Source of the DNA: Eubacterium sp.
GTDB taxonomy: Bacteria; Bacillota; Clostridia; Oscillospirales; Acutalibacteraceae
Length of the DNA: 64,000 nt
Direction: 5' to 3'
NCBI GenBank assembly: GCA_022511225.1
Contig: JAFLRZ010000001.1
Location: 124,001 to 188,000, forward strand
Under the pieces are notes generated by a model, which was not told the origin of the DNA, ran no database searches, and saw only the letters and a program-made list of their open reading frames with translations. Each line of letters opens with the position of its first letter. Positions within the stretch are counted from its first letter, which is position 1. The translations under genes were made by a program, and so were the position numbers. Below, in pieces: positions 52,778-62,010 of the stretch.

Positions 52778-53487
52778 CTGCACACCTCAACGGCCTCTTT
52801 CAAATCAAGTGTTTTTTCGTATATACTCTTACCGCAGATTGCACCGAAAAGGTTGTTATCGCGAAGAGCAGTTATATCATCAATAGTAGTAACACCGCCC
52901 GATGCAATTATATTGCAGGAAACGGCATTATTAATTTCATTCAGCTGTTCAAGATTGGGACCTGTAAGAGTGCCGTCTTTGCTTATGTCGGTAAAAATAA
53001 TTGTTTTTACTCCGACCGACTCCATCTGTCTGGCAAGATCTGTAAAATAGACGTCACTGCCCTGAACCCATCCTTCTGTTGCAACAAAGCCGTTCTTTGC
53101 ATCAATTCCGACTGCGATAATATCGCCAAACTCTTTTACTGCTTCCTTGACGAGTTCGGGATTTTTAAGTGCCACAGAGCCTAAAATAATTCTGCTTATT
53201 CCGTTATTAACGTAAAAATCTATATCCTTCATCGTGCGTATTCCGCCGCCAAGCTCAACCTTAAGAGGTGTGTTTTTTGCAACGGAAATAAACGTTTCAC
53301 TGTTAACTGGCTCTTTCTTGAGTGAACCGTCAAGGTCTACCATATGTATCCAACTGCACCCAGCTTTTACAAAGCTTTCAGCAGTTTCAAGAGCATCTTC
53401 GGCAACCTGCTTTGCTGTTGCAAAATCGCCCTTAAAAAGTCTTACAGGCTTGCCGTCAATTACATCAATTGCAGGTAAGATTATCAT
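52774..53487 (-). CDS. hisA: Phosphoribosylformimino-5-aminoimidazole carboxamide ribotide isomerase
   Basis: This 237-residue beta/alpha barrel has the catalytic aspartate in [20 protein letters not shown] and phosphate motifs [13 protein letters not shown] and [14 protein letters not shown] second catalytic region is [14 protein letters not shown]. It isomerises ProFAR to PRFAR. The next enzymes, HisF and HisH, are not encoded here. Confidence 0.95.
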   Translation of the reverse strand: MIILPAIDVIDGKPVRLFKGDFATAKQVAEDALETAESFVKAGCSWIHMVDLDGSLKKEPVNSETFISVAKNTPLKVELGGGIRTMKDIDFYVNNGISRIILGSVALKNPELVKEAVKEFGDIIAVGIDAKNGFVATEGWVQGSDVYFTDLARQMESVGVKTIIFTDISKDGTLTGPNLEQLNEINNAVSCNIIASGGVTTIDDITALRDNNLFGAICGKSIYEKTLDLKEAVEVCR

Positions 53488-53489
53488 TA

Positions 53490-54068
53490 TTATAATACTC
53501 CTTTAGTTGATAATACCGAGCCGTCTGTATTTGGCTTTACGGCAATCTGCATTGCGTGAGCTACTGCCTTGAATATAGCTTCAATCTCGTGATGTGCGTT
53601 AGCACCGTACGGCACTGAAACGTGAAGCGTGATACAGGCATTCATTGCAAAAGCCCTGAAAAACTCCTCTGTTACACACGTTTCATAATCGCCGCAGAGC
53701 TCCTGCTCAAAGGATGCCATAAATACAAGAAACGGTCTGTTTGAAATATCAACAACACAGTTTGCAAGTGCTTCATCCATAGGGATTGAGAAGCTTCCGT
53801 ATCTGCAAATTCCGCTCATATCACCGAGTGCCTGCTTAAATGCCATACCGAGGGCAATGCCTGTATCCTCTACTGTATGATGCGTATCAACCTCTAAATC
53901 ACCGATGACTGTTACTTTAAGTCCGAAACCACCGTGAACGCCGAACGCAGTAAGCATATGGTCAAAAAAGCCGATGCCTGTAGATATTGCTACCTCTCCG
54001 CCGTCAAGATTAAGCTCAACTGTTATCTGTGTTTCCTTAGTATTTCTTTGAATTTTTGCATTTCTCAT
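53490..54068 (-). CDS. hisB: Imidazoleglycerol-phosphate dehydratase
   Basis: This 192-residue single-function HisB has metal-binding FFDHMLTAFGVHG, DTHHTVEDTGIALG and the C-terminal GANAHHEIEAIFKA. It removes water from imidazole glycerol phosphate. It lies 2 nt upstream of hisA and 28 nt downstream of the DUF3006 gene. Confidence 0.96.
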   Translation of the reverse strand: MRNAKIQRNTKETQITVELNLDGGEVAISTGIGFFDHMLTAFGVHGGFGLKVTVIGDLEVDTHHTVEDTGIALGMAFKQALGDMSGICRYGSFSIPMDEALANCVVDISNRPFLVFMASFEQELCGDYETCVTEEFFRAFAMNACITLHVSVPYGANAHHEIEAIFKAVAHAMQIAVKPNTDGSVLSTKGVL

Positions 54069-54096
54069 AATAGCAACCTCGTTAAATTAGTTTATG

Positions 54097-54297
54097 TTAA
54101 TCAACAAATAAATCGTTCATTAGTTTATTTACGTTACTTTTTCTGTTTTCTGTTTCACCGATGTCTATAAAAACAGAAATAACGTCACCCTCCCGGGCAT
54201 TTTCGGGAAGTGCATTTCGGGGTACGTTCAAAACCGTACCGTTTTCAATTTCGCAAAGGGCATAATCGCCCTCAAATCTGTCAATTATCCACTTCAT
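54097..54297 (-). CDS. DUF3006 small protein
   Basis: The ATG at 54297 overlaps the end of the metallo-hydrolase gene by 17 nt. The product of 66 residues opens MKWIIDRFEGDYALCEIENG. IDRFEGDYAL and VPRNALPENAREGDVI match DUF3006, a small beta-rich family that is repeatedly encoded beside ComEC-like metallo-hydrolases. Its function is unknown; it may support the hydrolase partner. Confidence 0.82.
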   Translation of the reverse strand: MKWIIDRFEGDYALCEIENGTVLNVPRNALPENAREGDVISVFIDIGETENRKSNVNKLMNDLFVD

Positions 54298-55189
54298 AAT
54301 ATCCGTCACCGTTTGTTGTAATTATTATCTCTCCAAGCCTGTCTGTGCGGTAAATTTCTGCACCTGCGCTTTCAAGTCTGTCAAGTGCCTGAGTATGAGG
54401 ATGATCATACGTATTCCCTGCACCGCAGGATATAACGGCTATTTGGGGACTTACTACGTACAGAAAATCGTCGGTTGACGAATATCTGCTTCCATGATGC
54501 CCCACCTTAAGCACGTCGCAATCAAGCTTACTGCGTGATTGTGAAAGGAGCTCGTTTTCAACCTCTTTTTCAGCGTCACCTGTAAACAAAAAGCTTGAAT
54601 CATTATATGTAAGCTTTAATACACAGGAATAATTGTTTAGATCACTATAGTCTTCAGATATCGGTGAAAGAAATTCTGCCTGAATATCGTCAGAATCTAT
54701 TACAATTTTGCCTGACTTTGCAGTATTGATTTTGAGACCGCTTTCACTGATAGATGTAAGCAGATTTTCAAACGTTTTTGTATTAGTAGATGCTCTTGGC
54801 ATATAAATACTTTTTATATCAAGGTTTTCAACAACATACTGCATACCACCAATATGATCAGCGTGCGGATGAGTTGCAATAAGATAGTCAATACTGTCAT
54901 AACCTAAGAGCTTTATCTCGTCAACAATATCATCGCCCGAGTCGGCTGTGCCTGCGTCAATGAGCATACATTCTCCGCTTGGAAATTCTATAAACTCACT
55001 GTCCGCCTGACCGACATCAAAAAAATGTACTATAAGCTCCCCGTCTTTATCAGATGAATCAGCCTTATGTGCAGGAGTTGTACTGTCCGGCGTTTGCGAC
55101 GTGGCAAAATATGATATTGCAACAATAACAATAACTGCAAGAGATATTAACGTAGAAATAACCGATTTATTGCTTTTCTTTCTGCTCAT
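54281..55189 (-). CDS. Membrane-anchored ComEC-like metallo-beta-lactamase-fold hydrolase
   Basis: This 302-residue protein has an N-terminal hydrophobic anchor (STLISLAVIVIVAISYF), then an MBL domain. The motifs are FFDVGQADSEFIEFPSGE, IATHPHADHIGGMQYVV, FTGDAEKEVENELL and LKVGHHGSRYSSTDDF. It resembles the isolated C-terminal hydrolase domain of ComEC/Rec2, of which some members have nuclease activity. It is located between hisD and the DUF3006 gene with overlaps on both sides, so it is embedded in the histidine operon. A role in DNA uptake or nucleic acid breakdown outside the cell is inference. Confidence 0.85.
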   Translation of the reverse strand: MSRKKSNKSVISTLISLAVIVIVAISYFATSQTPDSTTPAHKADSSDKDGELIVHFFDVGQADSEFIEFPSGECMLIDAGTADSGDDIVDEIKLLGYDSIDYLIATHPHADHIGGMQYVVENLDIKSIYMPRASTNTKTFENLLTSISESGLKINTAKSGKIVIDSDDIQAEFLSPISEDYSDLNNYSCVLKLTYNDSSFLFTGDAEKEVENELLSQSRSKLDCDVLKVGHHGSRYSSTDDFLYVVSPQIAVISCGAGNTYDHPHTQALDRLESAGAEIYRTDRLGEIIITTNGDGYYEVDN

Positions 55190-56472
55190 TATTCAAATCT
55201 CACCTTTATTGAATTTGCGTGTGCCGTAAGTCCTTCAGTATCAGCAAGTTTGATGATATCGTCCTTCGCCTTTGAAAGCTCTGCTTCAGTGTAATAAATA
55301 AAGGAGCTTTTCTTTATAAAGCTGTCTACCGACAGAGGTGAGAAAAAGCGAGCAGTGCCACTCGTAGGAAGCACGTGATTTGGTCCTGCGTAGTAATCAC
55401 CGAGCGGCTCAGGTGAGTAGTTTCCGAGAAATACAGAGCCGGCATTATCAAGCATACCGATATACTTAAACGGCTCTTTAATGCAGAGCTCTAAATGCTC
55501 GGGAGCGAGCTCATTAGCAAAATCGATAGCCTGCTGTAAATTTTCGCATACTATGATTTCGCCAAAATTATTAAGAGATTCCTCAATGATGTCCTTCCTT
55601 TCAAGGTATGCAAGCTGCCTGTCAATTTCCTCAGCAGTCTTACTTGCAATGTCGGCAGAGGTTGTAAGCAGAATAGAAGAAGCAAGCTTGTCGTGTTCAG
55701 CCTGACTCATAAGGTCTGCCGCAAGAAATGAAGGCTTAGCTGTGTCATCTGCAACGATAAGGATTTCTGACGGACCTGCTACCATATCGATATCAACCAC
55801 GCCGTAAAGAAGCTTCTTTGCAGTTGCAACGAATATATTTCCCGGTCCTACGATTTTGTCAACCTTTGGTATTGATTCAGTGCCGTAAGCAAGAGCCGCA
55901 ACAGCCTGTGCGCCGCCTACAAGATATACCTTATCAACTCCTGCAATTGCCGCAGCCGCCATAATATCGGGATTAGGCTTTCCGTTTTTAGCCGGTGGTG
56001 TTACCATAATTATTTCCTCAACACCGGCAATTTTTGCCGGAATGGCATTCATAAGAACAGATGACGGATATGCGGCTGTTCCGCCCGGTACGTAGATACC
56101 GACTCTTTTGAGTCCGCGGACACGCTGACCCATAATTACGCCGTTGCTTTCAGTTGTAAGCCACGACTGCTGTGCCTGACGCTGATGGAATTTATAAATG
56201 TTTTCCTTAGCGTTGATAACGGCATTTTTAAAGCTTTCGTCTACCATATCAACGTAGCCTTGAAGCTCGTCGTTAGTTATCACCATATTCTCGGGCACAG
56301 CGCCGTCAAATTTTGCCGTAAACTCTCTTACAGCCTCGTCACCGCGTGATTTTACTTCGTTAATTATATTTGTAACACTCTCAATTATACTGCTATCGGT
56401 TTCGGACGCACGCTTTTTCAGAGTGTCTATTAAGTCATATTCTGCCTTGCCGTTTGCTTTTGTAATGTTCAT
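55189..56472 (-). CDS. hisD: Histidinol dehydrogenase
   Basis: This 427-residue NAD-dependent zinc enzyme carries out the last two oxidations to histidine. Motifs: RVGIYVPGGTAAYPSSVLMN, DMVAGPSEILIVAD, AEHDKLASSILLT and YAGPNHVLPTSGTARF. The length is normal. It lies 14 nt downstream of the hisZ-hisG fusion gene, and its stop overlaps the next start by one base. Confidence 0.96.
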   Translation of the reverse strand: MNITKANGKAEYDLIDTLKKRASETDSSIIESVTNIINEVKSRGDEAVREFTAKFDGAVPENMVITNDELQGYVDMVDESFKNAVINAKENIYKFHQRQAQQSWLTTESNGVIMGQRVRGLKRVGIYVPGGTAAYPSSVLMNAIPAKIAGVEEIIMVTPPAKNGKPNPDIMAAAAIAGVDKVYLVGGAQAVAALAYGTESIPKVDKIVGPGNIFVATAKKLLYGVVDIDMVAGPSEILIVADDTAKPSFLAADLMSQAEHDKLASSILLTTSADIASKTAEEIDRQLAYLERKDIIEESLNNFGEIIVCENLQQAIDFANELAPEHLELCIKEPFKYIGMLDNAGSVFLGNYSPEPLGDYYAGPNHVLPTSGTARFFSPLSVDSFIKKSSFIYYTEAELSKAKDDIIKLADTEGLTAHANSIKVRFE

Positions 56473-56486
56473 AATTATCTCCTATA

Positions 56487-58100
56487 TCAAACCTGTGATG
56501 CAAGCTCTAAATCATTCAAAAATTGCTCTATTTCATCCTTGCGAAGCTTCATAGATGCCATATTTACAATTACTCTTGCAGAAATAGGCATAATCTCGTC
56601 TACTATTTCAAGTCCGTTTTCCTTAAGAGTTGAGCCTGTTTCAACAATATCAACTATACCGTCTGCAAGACCGAGCAGAGGAGCAAGCTCAACACTGCCC
56701 TCAATCTTGATTATATCTACATCCATACCCTTAGCCTTGAAATATTCCTTGGAAACCTTGGGGTATTTGCTGGCAACAACCTTTCTCTTATAACCTGAGA
56801 AGAAGTCCGTACCCTTAGGGCAGGCAAGAGCAAAACGGCATCTGCCGATGTTAAGGTCAATCACTTCATAAAAGCTGTTGCCGTGCTCTACTATAGTATC
56901 TCTGCCGACTACACCGATGTCGCATACACCGTGCTCTACGTATGTAATTACGTCAGGTGCTTTTGAAAGGACTGCCTCGTAATCTCCGACAGGAAGGATA
57001 AGCCTTCTCCCCTTATTTTCGAGCTGAGAGGTGTCAAGACCCATAGTCTTGAAAAGTGAAACCGAGGACTTTTCAAGTCTTCCTTTAGTAAGCGCAATTC
57101 GAAGCGGTCTGTCGATATTGATTTCTTCTCGCATTATATCGCAAAGAGCATTGACGTTAACTGCAAATCCTACTGCGGGAGCATCAAGACCGAACTCTGA
57201 AATAAGATTATCATATCTTCCGCCTGAAAGGATTGTAAGTCCGCTTCCCTGTGCATATCCGCGGAAGTTTACTCCTGTATAATAATTGCTTCTGTTTACA
57301 AGACCGAGGTCAATCATTATATCGTCACCGAGACCAAGCTCACAAAGCTTTTCGTAAACATTTTTAAGATAATCAAGTGCATTATCGGAGCCTTTGCTTG
57401 AATATATCTTTCTCGCCTTGTCAATTACGTCGATATTGCCGAAGAGCCTCGGAAGCTTTCTGATAACGCCTACTTCAACACTGTTTGGGAGTGTATCAAG
57501 AAAATCATTAAGTGCAGAATAATTCTTGCCCTCTATATATGAGCATATGTCAGCTTTCTGTGACGAGGAAACATTGAGCTTATCAAGAATAGAATTAAAA
57601 AATCCTGCGTGGCAAAGCTCAATCTTAAAGGAATTGACCTCGCTTTTCTTGAGCGCCTCATATGCCATTGAAATTACTTCAATATCAGCTTCGATACTTC
57701 CGTCGCCGATAAGCTCAATACCACTCTGCTCGATTTCATCTGTTCTGCCTGCAAGCTGTTTATTGCGGACAAAAACGTTTTGATTATAGTAAAGCCTTAC
57801 AGGAAAATCCTCTTTAGAAAGTCGGGTTGCAACAAGCCTTGCTATAGGTGCAGTATTGTCAGGGCGGAGAACTGTAGTTCTGCCTTGATTGTCTGAAAGC
57901 TTGTACATCTCCTCAGGCTCTATGCCGAGATTATCGCTCTTAAACACGTCAAAATATTCGATTGTAGGTGTCATTACCTTGCGGTAATTATGCGATTTGA
58001 ATAAATCTGAAAGCAGGGCTTCTACTCTTCTGCGGTCATCACATTCCTCAAACAGAAGATCTCTGCTTCCCTGCGGTGTAATTTTTGAATATCGTTTCAT
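56487..58100 (-). CDS. hisZG: HisZ-HisG fusion: ATP phosphoribosyltransferase with regulatory domain
   Basis: This 537-residue protein joins two normally separate proteins. Residues 1 to about 328 are HisZ, a catalytically dead HisRS paralogue: TPQGSRDLLFEE, RTTVLRPDNTAPIARL, a class II synthetase-like core and GYAQGSGLTILSGGRYDNLI. From about residue 332 the short-form HisG follows: RPLRIALTKGRLEKSS, VCDIGVVGRDTIVE and the PRPP loop region GIVDIVETGSTLKENGL. HisG-short enzymes need HisZ for activity and feedback by histidine, so the fusion fixes a 1:1 ratio. The start has a good AAGGAG. It is the first gene of the operon. The frame is continuous with no stop between domains. Confidence 0.92.
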   Translation of the reverse strand: MKRYSKITPQGSRDLLFEECDDRRRVEALLSDLFKSHNYRKVMTPTIEYFDVFKSDNLGIEPEEMYKLSDNQGRTTVLRPDNTAPIARLVATRLSKEDFPVRLYYNQNVFVRNKQLAGRTDEIEQSGIELIGDGSIEADIEVISMAYEALKKSEVNSFKIELCHAGFFNSILDKLNVSSSQKADICSYIEGKNYSALNDFLDTLPNSVEVGVIRKLPRLFGNIDVIDKARKIYSSKGSDNALDYLKNVYEKLCELGLGDDIMIDLGLVNRSNYYTGVNFRGYAQGSGLTILSGGRYDNLISEFGLDAPAVGFAVNVNALCDIMREEINIDRPLRIALTKGRLEKSSVSLFKTMGLDTSQLENKGRRLILPVGDYEAVLSKAPDVITYVEHGVCDIGVVGRDTIVEHGNSFYEVIDLNIGRCRFALACPKGTDFFSGYKRKVVASKYPKVSKEYFKAKGMDVDIIKIEGSVELAPLLGLADGIVDIVETGSTLKENGLEIVDEIMPISARVIVNMASMKLRKDEIEQFLNDLELASQV

Positions 58101-58147
58101 ATCAGTTCTCCTTGACTGCTAATACTTTAGTGTGGTAGAGTGCTACT

Positions 58148-58176
58148 ATGCTAACACAATAAATTCTTTATGTCAA
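58148..58176 (-). promoter_or_regulatory. Promoter of the his-recJ-relA run
   Basis: On the minus strand TTGACA (58171-58176), 17 bp, TAGCAT (58148-58153). The leader of about 45 nt is too short for a T-box. Confidence 0.65.
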
Positions 58177-58188
58177 GTATTTATATTA

Positions 58189-61100
58189 TTAAAATAAAGA
58201 AATTTGGTTTGATTCGGGCATATCACCGAGAGCGCCTGCCTCGCAAAGTGCATCAATAACACTTCTGCCGACACCCGCTCTTGCCATAAGATCGTCATAT
58301 GACAAGAATTCGCCGTTTCCGTCATTAACTGCATTTGCGATTGCATTTGCCGCATTTTCGCCTATTCCGTCAATCGCACCAAACGGCAGACGGATTTTGC
58401 CGTCTTCAATCTTATATATTCTTGCATCGGACTTATAAATATCTACAGGCAGAAATTCAATACCCCTTGCAAGCATTTCGATAACAATCTGAAGCACTAC
58501 GTATGTACTTTCTTCCTTCGCAGTTTTATCGTTGCCCTTGTTTTTAATAAGCTCCATTTTTTTCTTTACTGCGTCCTTACCCTCAACAGCTGCAACTGCA
58601 TCTATTGCATCACCTCGAACGGTAAAGTAAGCAGAGTAGAAATGGATTGGATGATATATTTTGTACCACGCAAGGCGAAGTGCCGCGATAACGTAAGCAG
58701 CAGCATGAGCCTTGGGGAACATATACTTAATTTTGTAGCAGGAGTCGATATACCACTGCTCAACGCCGATTTCTTTCATAGCTTCCTCATATGGAGGTAA
58801 TTTTATAGGCGCCATACCCTTACGTGTGAGCTCCATAATACTAAAGCAGTCTATTTTAGATAAGGGAGATTCCTTGCCTGTTTTAGCTTCGTACTCCTCT
58901 GTTTTATGGATAAGATAGGTCATAATATCGTCACGGCAGCCGATAACTTGTGAAATTGTACAGGTGCCGTCTTTGATAAGCTCCTGTGCGTTGCCGAGCC
59001 ATACGTCTGTACCGTGAGAAAGACCGGAAATCTGGAGCAAATCGGCAAATGTTTTCGGCTGAGCCTCAGTAAGCATACCGACAACGAACGGAGTACCCAT
59101 TTCAGGGATAGCGAGCGTACCTGTTTCGCAGTCAATATCCTGAGGTGAAACACCGATTGGCTCTGTTGATGTTATAAGCTTATAAAGTGCAGGGTCGCAC
59201 AAATCAACATCCATTACAGGGATACCTGTTGAATCTTCGAGGTATTTATAGAGTGTAGGATTATCGTGACCGAGCTCGTCAAGCTTGAGAAGGGTATCGT
59301 GAAGTGCCTTCTTGAAGTCAAAATGAGTAGTATACGTACCCTTCTTTTCATCATTTGACGGATACTGAATAGGGGTGAAATCTTCAATTGTATACTGATC
59401 GGGCACAACAACCATACCGCCGGGGTGCTGACCTGTCGTTCTTTTGATACCGGTACAGCCGATTGTAAGTCTGTCGATCTCGGCTCTTGTTGCTGTATTA
59501 GCAAGACCACGCTCGTCGAGATATTTCATTACGTAGCCATACGCAGTTTTGTCGGCAACGGTAGCAATAGTTCCTGCCTTGAATACGTACTCCTTGCCGA
59601 AAAGCTCCTCTGTATATCTATGGGAGCGTGACTGATATTCACCTGAGAAATTAAGGTCTATATCAGGCTCTTTATCTCCGTCAAAGCCTAAGAAGGTTTC
59701 AAACGGAATTTCGTGGCCGTCCCTCGTCATAGGAGTGTGGCAATTAGGACAATCCTTTTTAGGCAAATCAAAGCCTGAGCCGTACTCTCCTTTAGTGAAG
59801 AACTCGCTGTGCTTACATTTTTTACAGTAATAGTGAGGCGGTAAAGGATTAACCTCTGAAATACCGCCCATATGAGCAGCAAGAGATGAGCCGACAGAGC
59901 CTCGTGAGCCGACTAAGTAGCCGTTTCGCTCACTCTCCTCAACAAGTCTTTTTGCAATAACGTAGAGCACGCCGAAGCCGTGACCTATGATTGAATCAAG
60001 CTCACGCTGTAATCTTGCAGCAACAATTTCAGGTACAGGGTCGCCGTAAAGCTCCTTTGCCCTTGCCCAGCATTTCTCTGTAAGCTCCTCGTTTGCGCCG
60101 TCGATATGAGGTTGGAAAGTTCCCGGCGGGATAGGCGGGATATTATCCATAACAGAGTCGGCAATCTTCTTGGGGTTATCAATTACAAACTCTCTTGCTC
60201 TTTCGCCTGCCCACGAGAAATCCTCAAGCATTTCATTAGTAGTCTTAAAGTAGAGAGGTGCCTGATTGTCAGCATCAGTAAATCCTTTTGACGCCATAAT
60301 GATTGCCCTGAAGCGAGCATCCTTTTCATCAAGAAAATGAACGTCGCCCGTTGCTACAACAGGCTTGCCGAGCTCGTCGGCAAGTGAAATTATTTTCTTG
60401 TTAATGTTAATCAAATCAGCTTCGCTATGTATATCCTCGTGAAGCTCTTTTGTGGAGGAAATCATAAAAGCGTTATTGCCGTTTGGCTGAATTTCGAGAT
60501 AATCATAAAACGACGCAATTTCTTTAAGCTTGTCCTCAGGCTGTTTTTCGAGTATCGCCTGATAGAGTTCCCCCTGTTCACAGGCAGAGCCGACGATTAT
60601 TCCGTCTCTCTTCTTTGCAAGAAGGCTTTTAGGGATAAGCGGTCTTGACTTGAAGGTTTTGATATTTGAGTATGAAATCATTTCATACAGATTCTTCCTG
60701 CCGTACTTGCGCTCTTCTTTAGGGATGCTATCATCAAAAGAAGTGTCCTCCTTAACAAGAAGAATTATGTGGTGACGAGTGAACTGCCTATTTTTAAGTT
60801 CCATAAAGTTTGGATATTTTTCATCGTCAACAAGATAACCCTCCATACCGAGAATAAGCTTTATCTTGCCTTTTGCAATTTTATAAGCCTCAGGCAAAGC
60901 CTGAACGATACCGTGGTCTGTGACAGCTATCGCACTATGTCCCCACTTTATAGCCTGATTTATGAGCTCCTTCGGTGAAGAAATACCGTCCATTTCAGAA
61001 TATGACGTATGAAGATGAAGCTCTGTTCTTTTTTCCTCGGCTTCATCCATTTTTTCTATCTTCCTTACTGTTGCTATTGAAGACGGTCTTAACACTCTTT

Positions 61101-62010
61101 GATTTGAGTAAGTGTCAAAATTATAATCGCCCGAAATAACGAGAGTCGTATTCGGGTTTATTTGTTCTGTTAATTTTTTGAGATCATTTATTTCGCCAAA
61201 CATCTTTACAGGAATTGAAGAAGTATTATCGGAAATGCTGAAATCAAAGATGATATTGCGTTTATTTTTAGTTTCTCTTGACTCGGCTTTAAGCACATCA
61301 CCCCAGACTGTAATAAAATCATCATCTACGGTGATTTCACTCATATTTTTAGGAGTGCCTGTCGGCTTTTTGCCGTAAATTGGTTTTACGGTGTCCTTAT
61401 ATATAGGCAACTTTCCCCAAGGAATATGAACAGCGTTTTTTTCCTGTTCCTCAGCAATTCTTTTCTGCTCCTCGGCAAGTCGCTTTTCCTCTGCCCTTTT
61501 CTCCTCTACTGCCCTTTCGATGGCTTTTTCCATATCAAAGGCTTCAACCTCAAGAAAATTCACACTGTCATAGTCAACGCTAAAAAGGTCATAAAGCATA
61601 TTGAGAATAAGCTTGTCCACACCCTTTTGCTCAAGTATATCTTTACCGCCTTTTTTGAGAAAGATAGTAAGCTGGTTGTCCTCGACTTCTGCCTCAGCGT
61701 TGTCGAAAAAGCCGTTAATTATAGGAGTCTGCCTTGAGGCATATTTGAGTATATTTTCAATATTATCAACAGAATATGACGAGTTATAGAATTTTGGAAG
61801 AATACTGACCTTCTTCAGCTCAATCTCCCTTGCGATACTTTGCTCGGCAGAGGTTATGTAATCTGCTAAAACAAAACGGTCAAGCGACAGCCCTATCTCA
61901 AGAGTTCTGTTTTCTCTGGAAACTGTAAAGCTTGTTATGTCACCGCTTCCAAGCTCGCCAAGAACGTCGTTATTTACATATTCAGAAAAAAAGTTTGCAA
62001 ATTTACTCAT
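58189..62010 (-). CDS. polC: DNA polymerase III PolC-type alpha subunit lacking the exonuclease domain
   Basis: This 1273-residue replicative polymerase is about 160-170 residues shorter than typical PolC. The N-terminal domain (1-190) contains a charged coiled stretch. An OB-fold (about 225-325) precedes the PHP domain, which begins TELHLHTSYSEMDGISSPKE. The zinc finger CKKCKHSEF...CPNCH and the palm aspartates in PDIDLNFSGEYQSRSHRYTE follow, then PolC-type fingers (TTGQHPGGMVVVPDQY). Normally a DEDD exonuclease (FDxETTG) interrupts PHP. Here VDDEKYP (about 395) runs almost directly into RQFTRHHIILLV (about 409), and no ExoI motif is found. Its start overlaps the ispG stop by one base. Confidence 0.95.
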   Translation of the reverse strand: MSKFANFFSEYVNNDVLGELGSGDITSFTVSRENRTLEIGLSLDRFVLADYITSAEQSIAREIELKKVSILPKFYNSSYSVDNIENILKYASRQTPIINGFFDNAEAEVEDNQLTIFLKKGGKDILEQKGVDKLILNMLYDLFSVDYDSVNFLEVEAFDMEKAIERAVEEKRAEEKRLAEEQKRIAEEQEKNAVHIPWGKLPIYKDTVKPIYGKKPTGTPKNMSEITVDDDFITVWGDVLKAESRETKNKRNIIFDFSISDNTSSIPVKMFGEINDLKKLTEQINPNTTLVISGDYNFDTYSNQRVLRPSSIATVRKIEKMDEAEEKRTELHLHTSYSEMDGISSPKELINQAIKWGHSAIAVTDHGIVQALPEAYKIAKGKIKLILGMEGYLVDDEKYPNFMELKNRQFTRHHIILLVKEDTSFDDSIPKEERKYGRKNLYEMISYSNIKTFKSRPLIPKSLLAKKRDGIIVGSACEQGELYQAILEKQPEDKLKEIASFYDYLEIQPNGNNAFMISSTKELHEDIHSEADLININKKIISLADELGKPVVATGDVHFLDEKDARFRAIIMASKGFTDADNQAPLYFKTTNEMLEDFSWAGERAREFVIDNPKKIADSVMDNIPPIPPGTFQPHIDGANEELTEKCWARAKELYGDPVPEIVAARLQRELDSIIGHGFGVLYVIAKRLVEESERNGYLVGSRGSVGSSLAAHMGGISEVNPLPPHYYCKKCKHSEFFTKGEYGSGFDLPKKDCPNCHTPMTRDGHEIPFETFLGFDGDKEPDIDLNFSGEYQSRSHRYTEELFGKEYVFKAGTIATVADKTAYGYVMKYLDERGLANTATRAEIDRLTIGCTGIKRTTGQHPGGMVVVPDQYTIEDFTPIQYPSNDEKKGTYTTHFDFKKALHDTLLKLDELGHDNPTLYKYLEDSTGIPVMDVDLCDPALYKLITSTEPIGVSPQDIDCETGTLAIPEMGTPFVVGMLTEAQPKTFADLLQISGLSHGTDVWLGNAQELIKDGTCTISQVIGCRDDIMTYLIHKTEEYEAKTGKESPLSKIDCFSIMELTRKGMAPIKLPPYEEAMKEIGVEQWYIDSCYKIKYMFPKAHAAAYVIAALRLAWYKIYHPIHFYSAYFTVRGDAIDAVAAVEGKDAVKKKMELIKNKGNDKTAKEESTYVVLQIVIEMLARGIEFLPVDIYKSDARIYKIEDGKIRLPFGAIDGIGENAANAIANAVNDGNGEFLSYDDLMARAGVGRSVIDALCEAGALGDMPESNQISLF

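Noticed and set aside
58101-58147. Possible T-box or regulatory leader before hisZG
   Set aside because: The leader is about 45 nt, far too short for a T-box. Only a 4-bp GTAG/CTAC hairpin is present.
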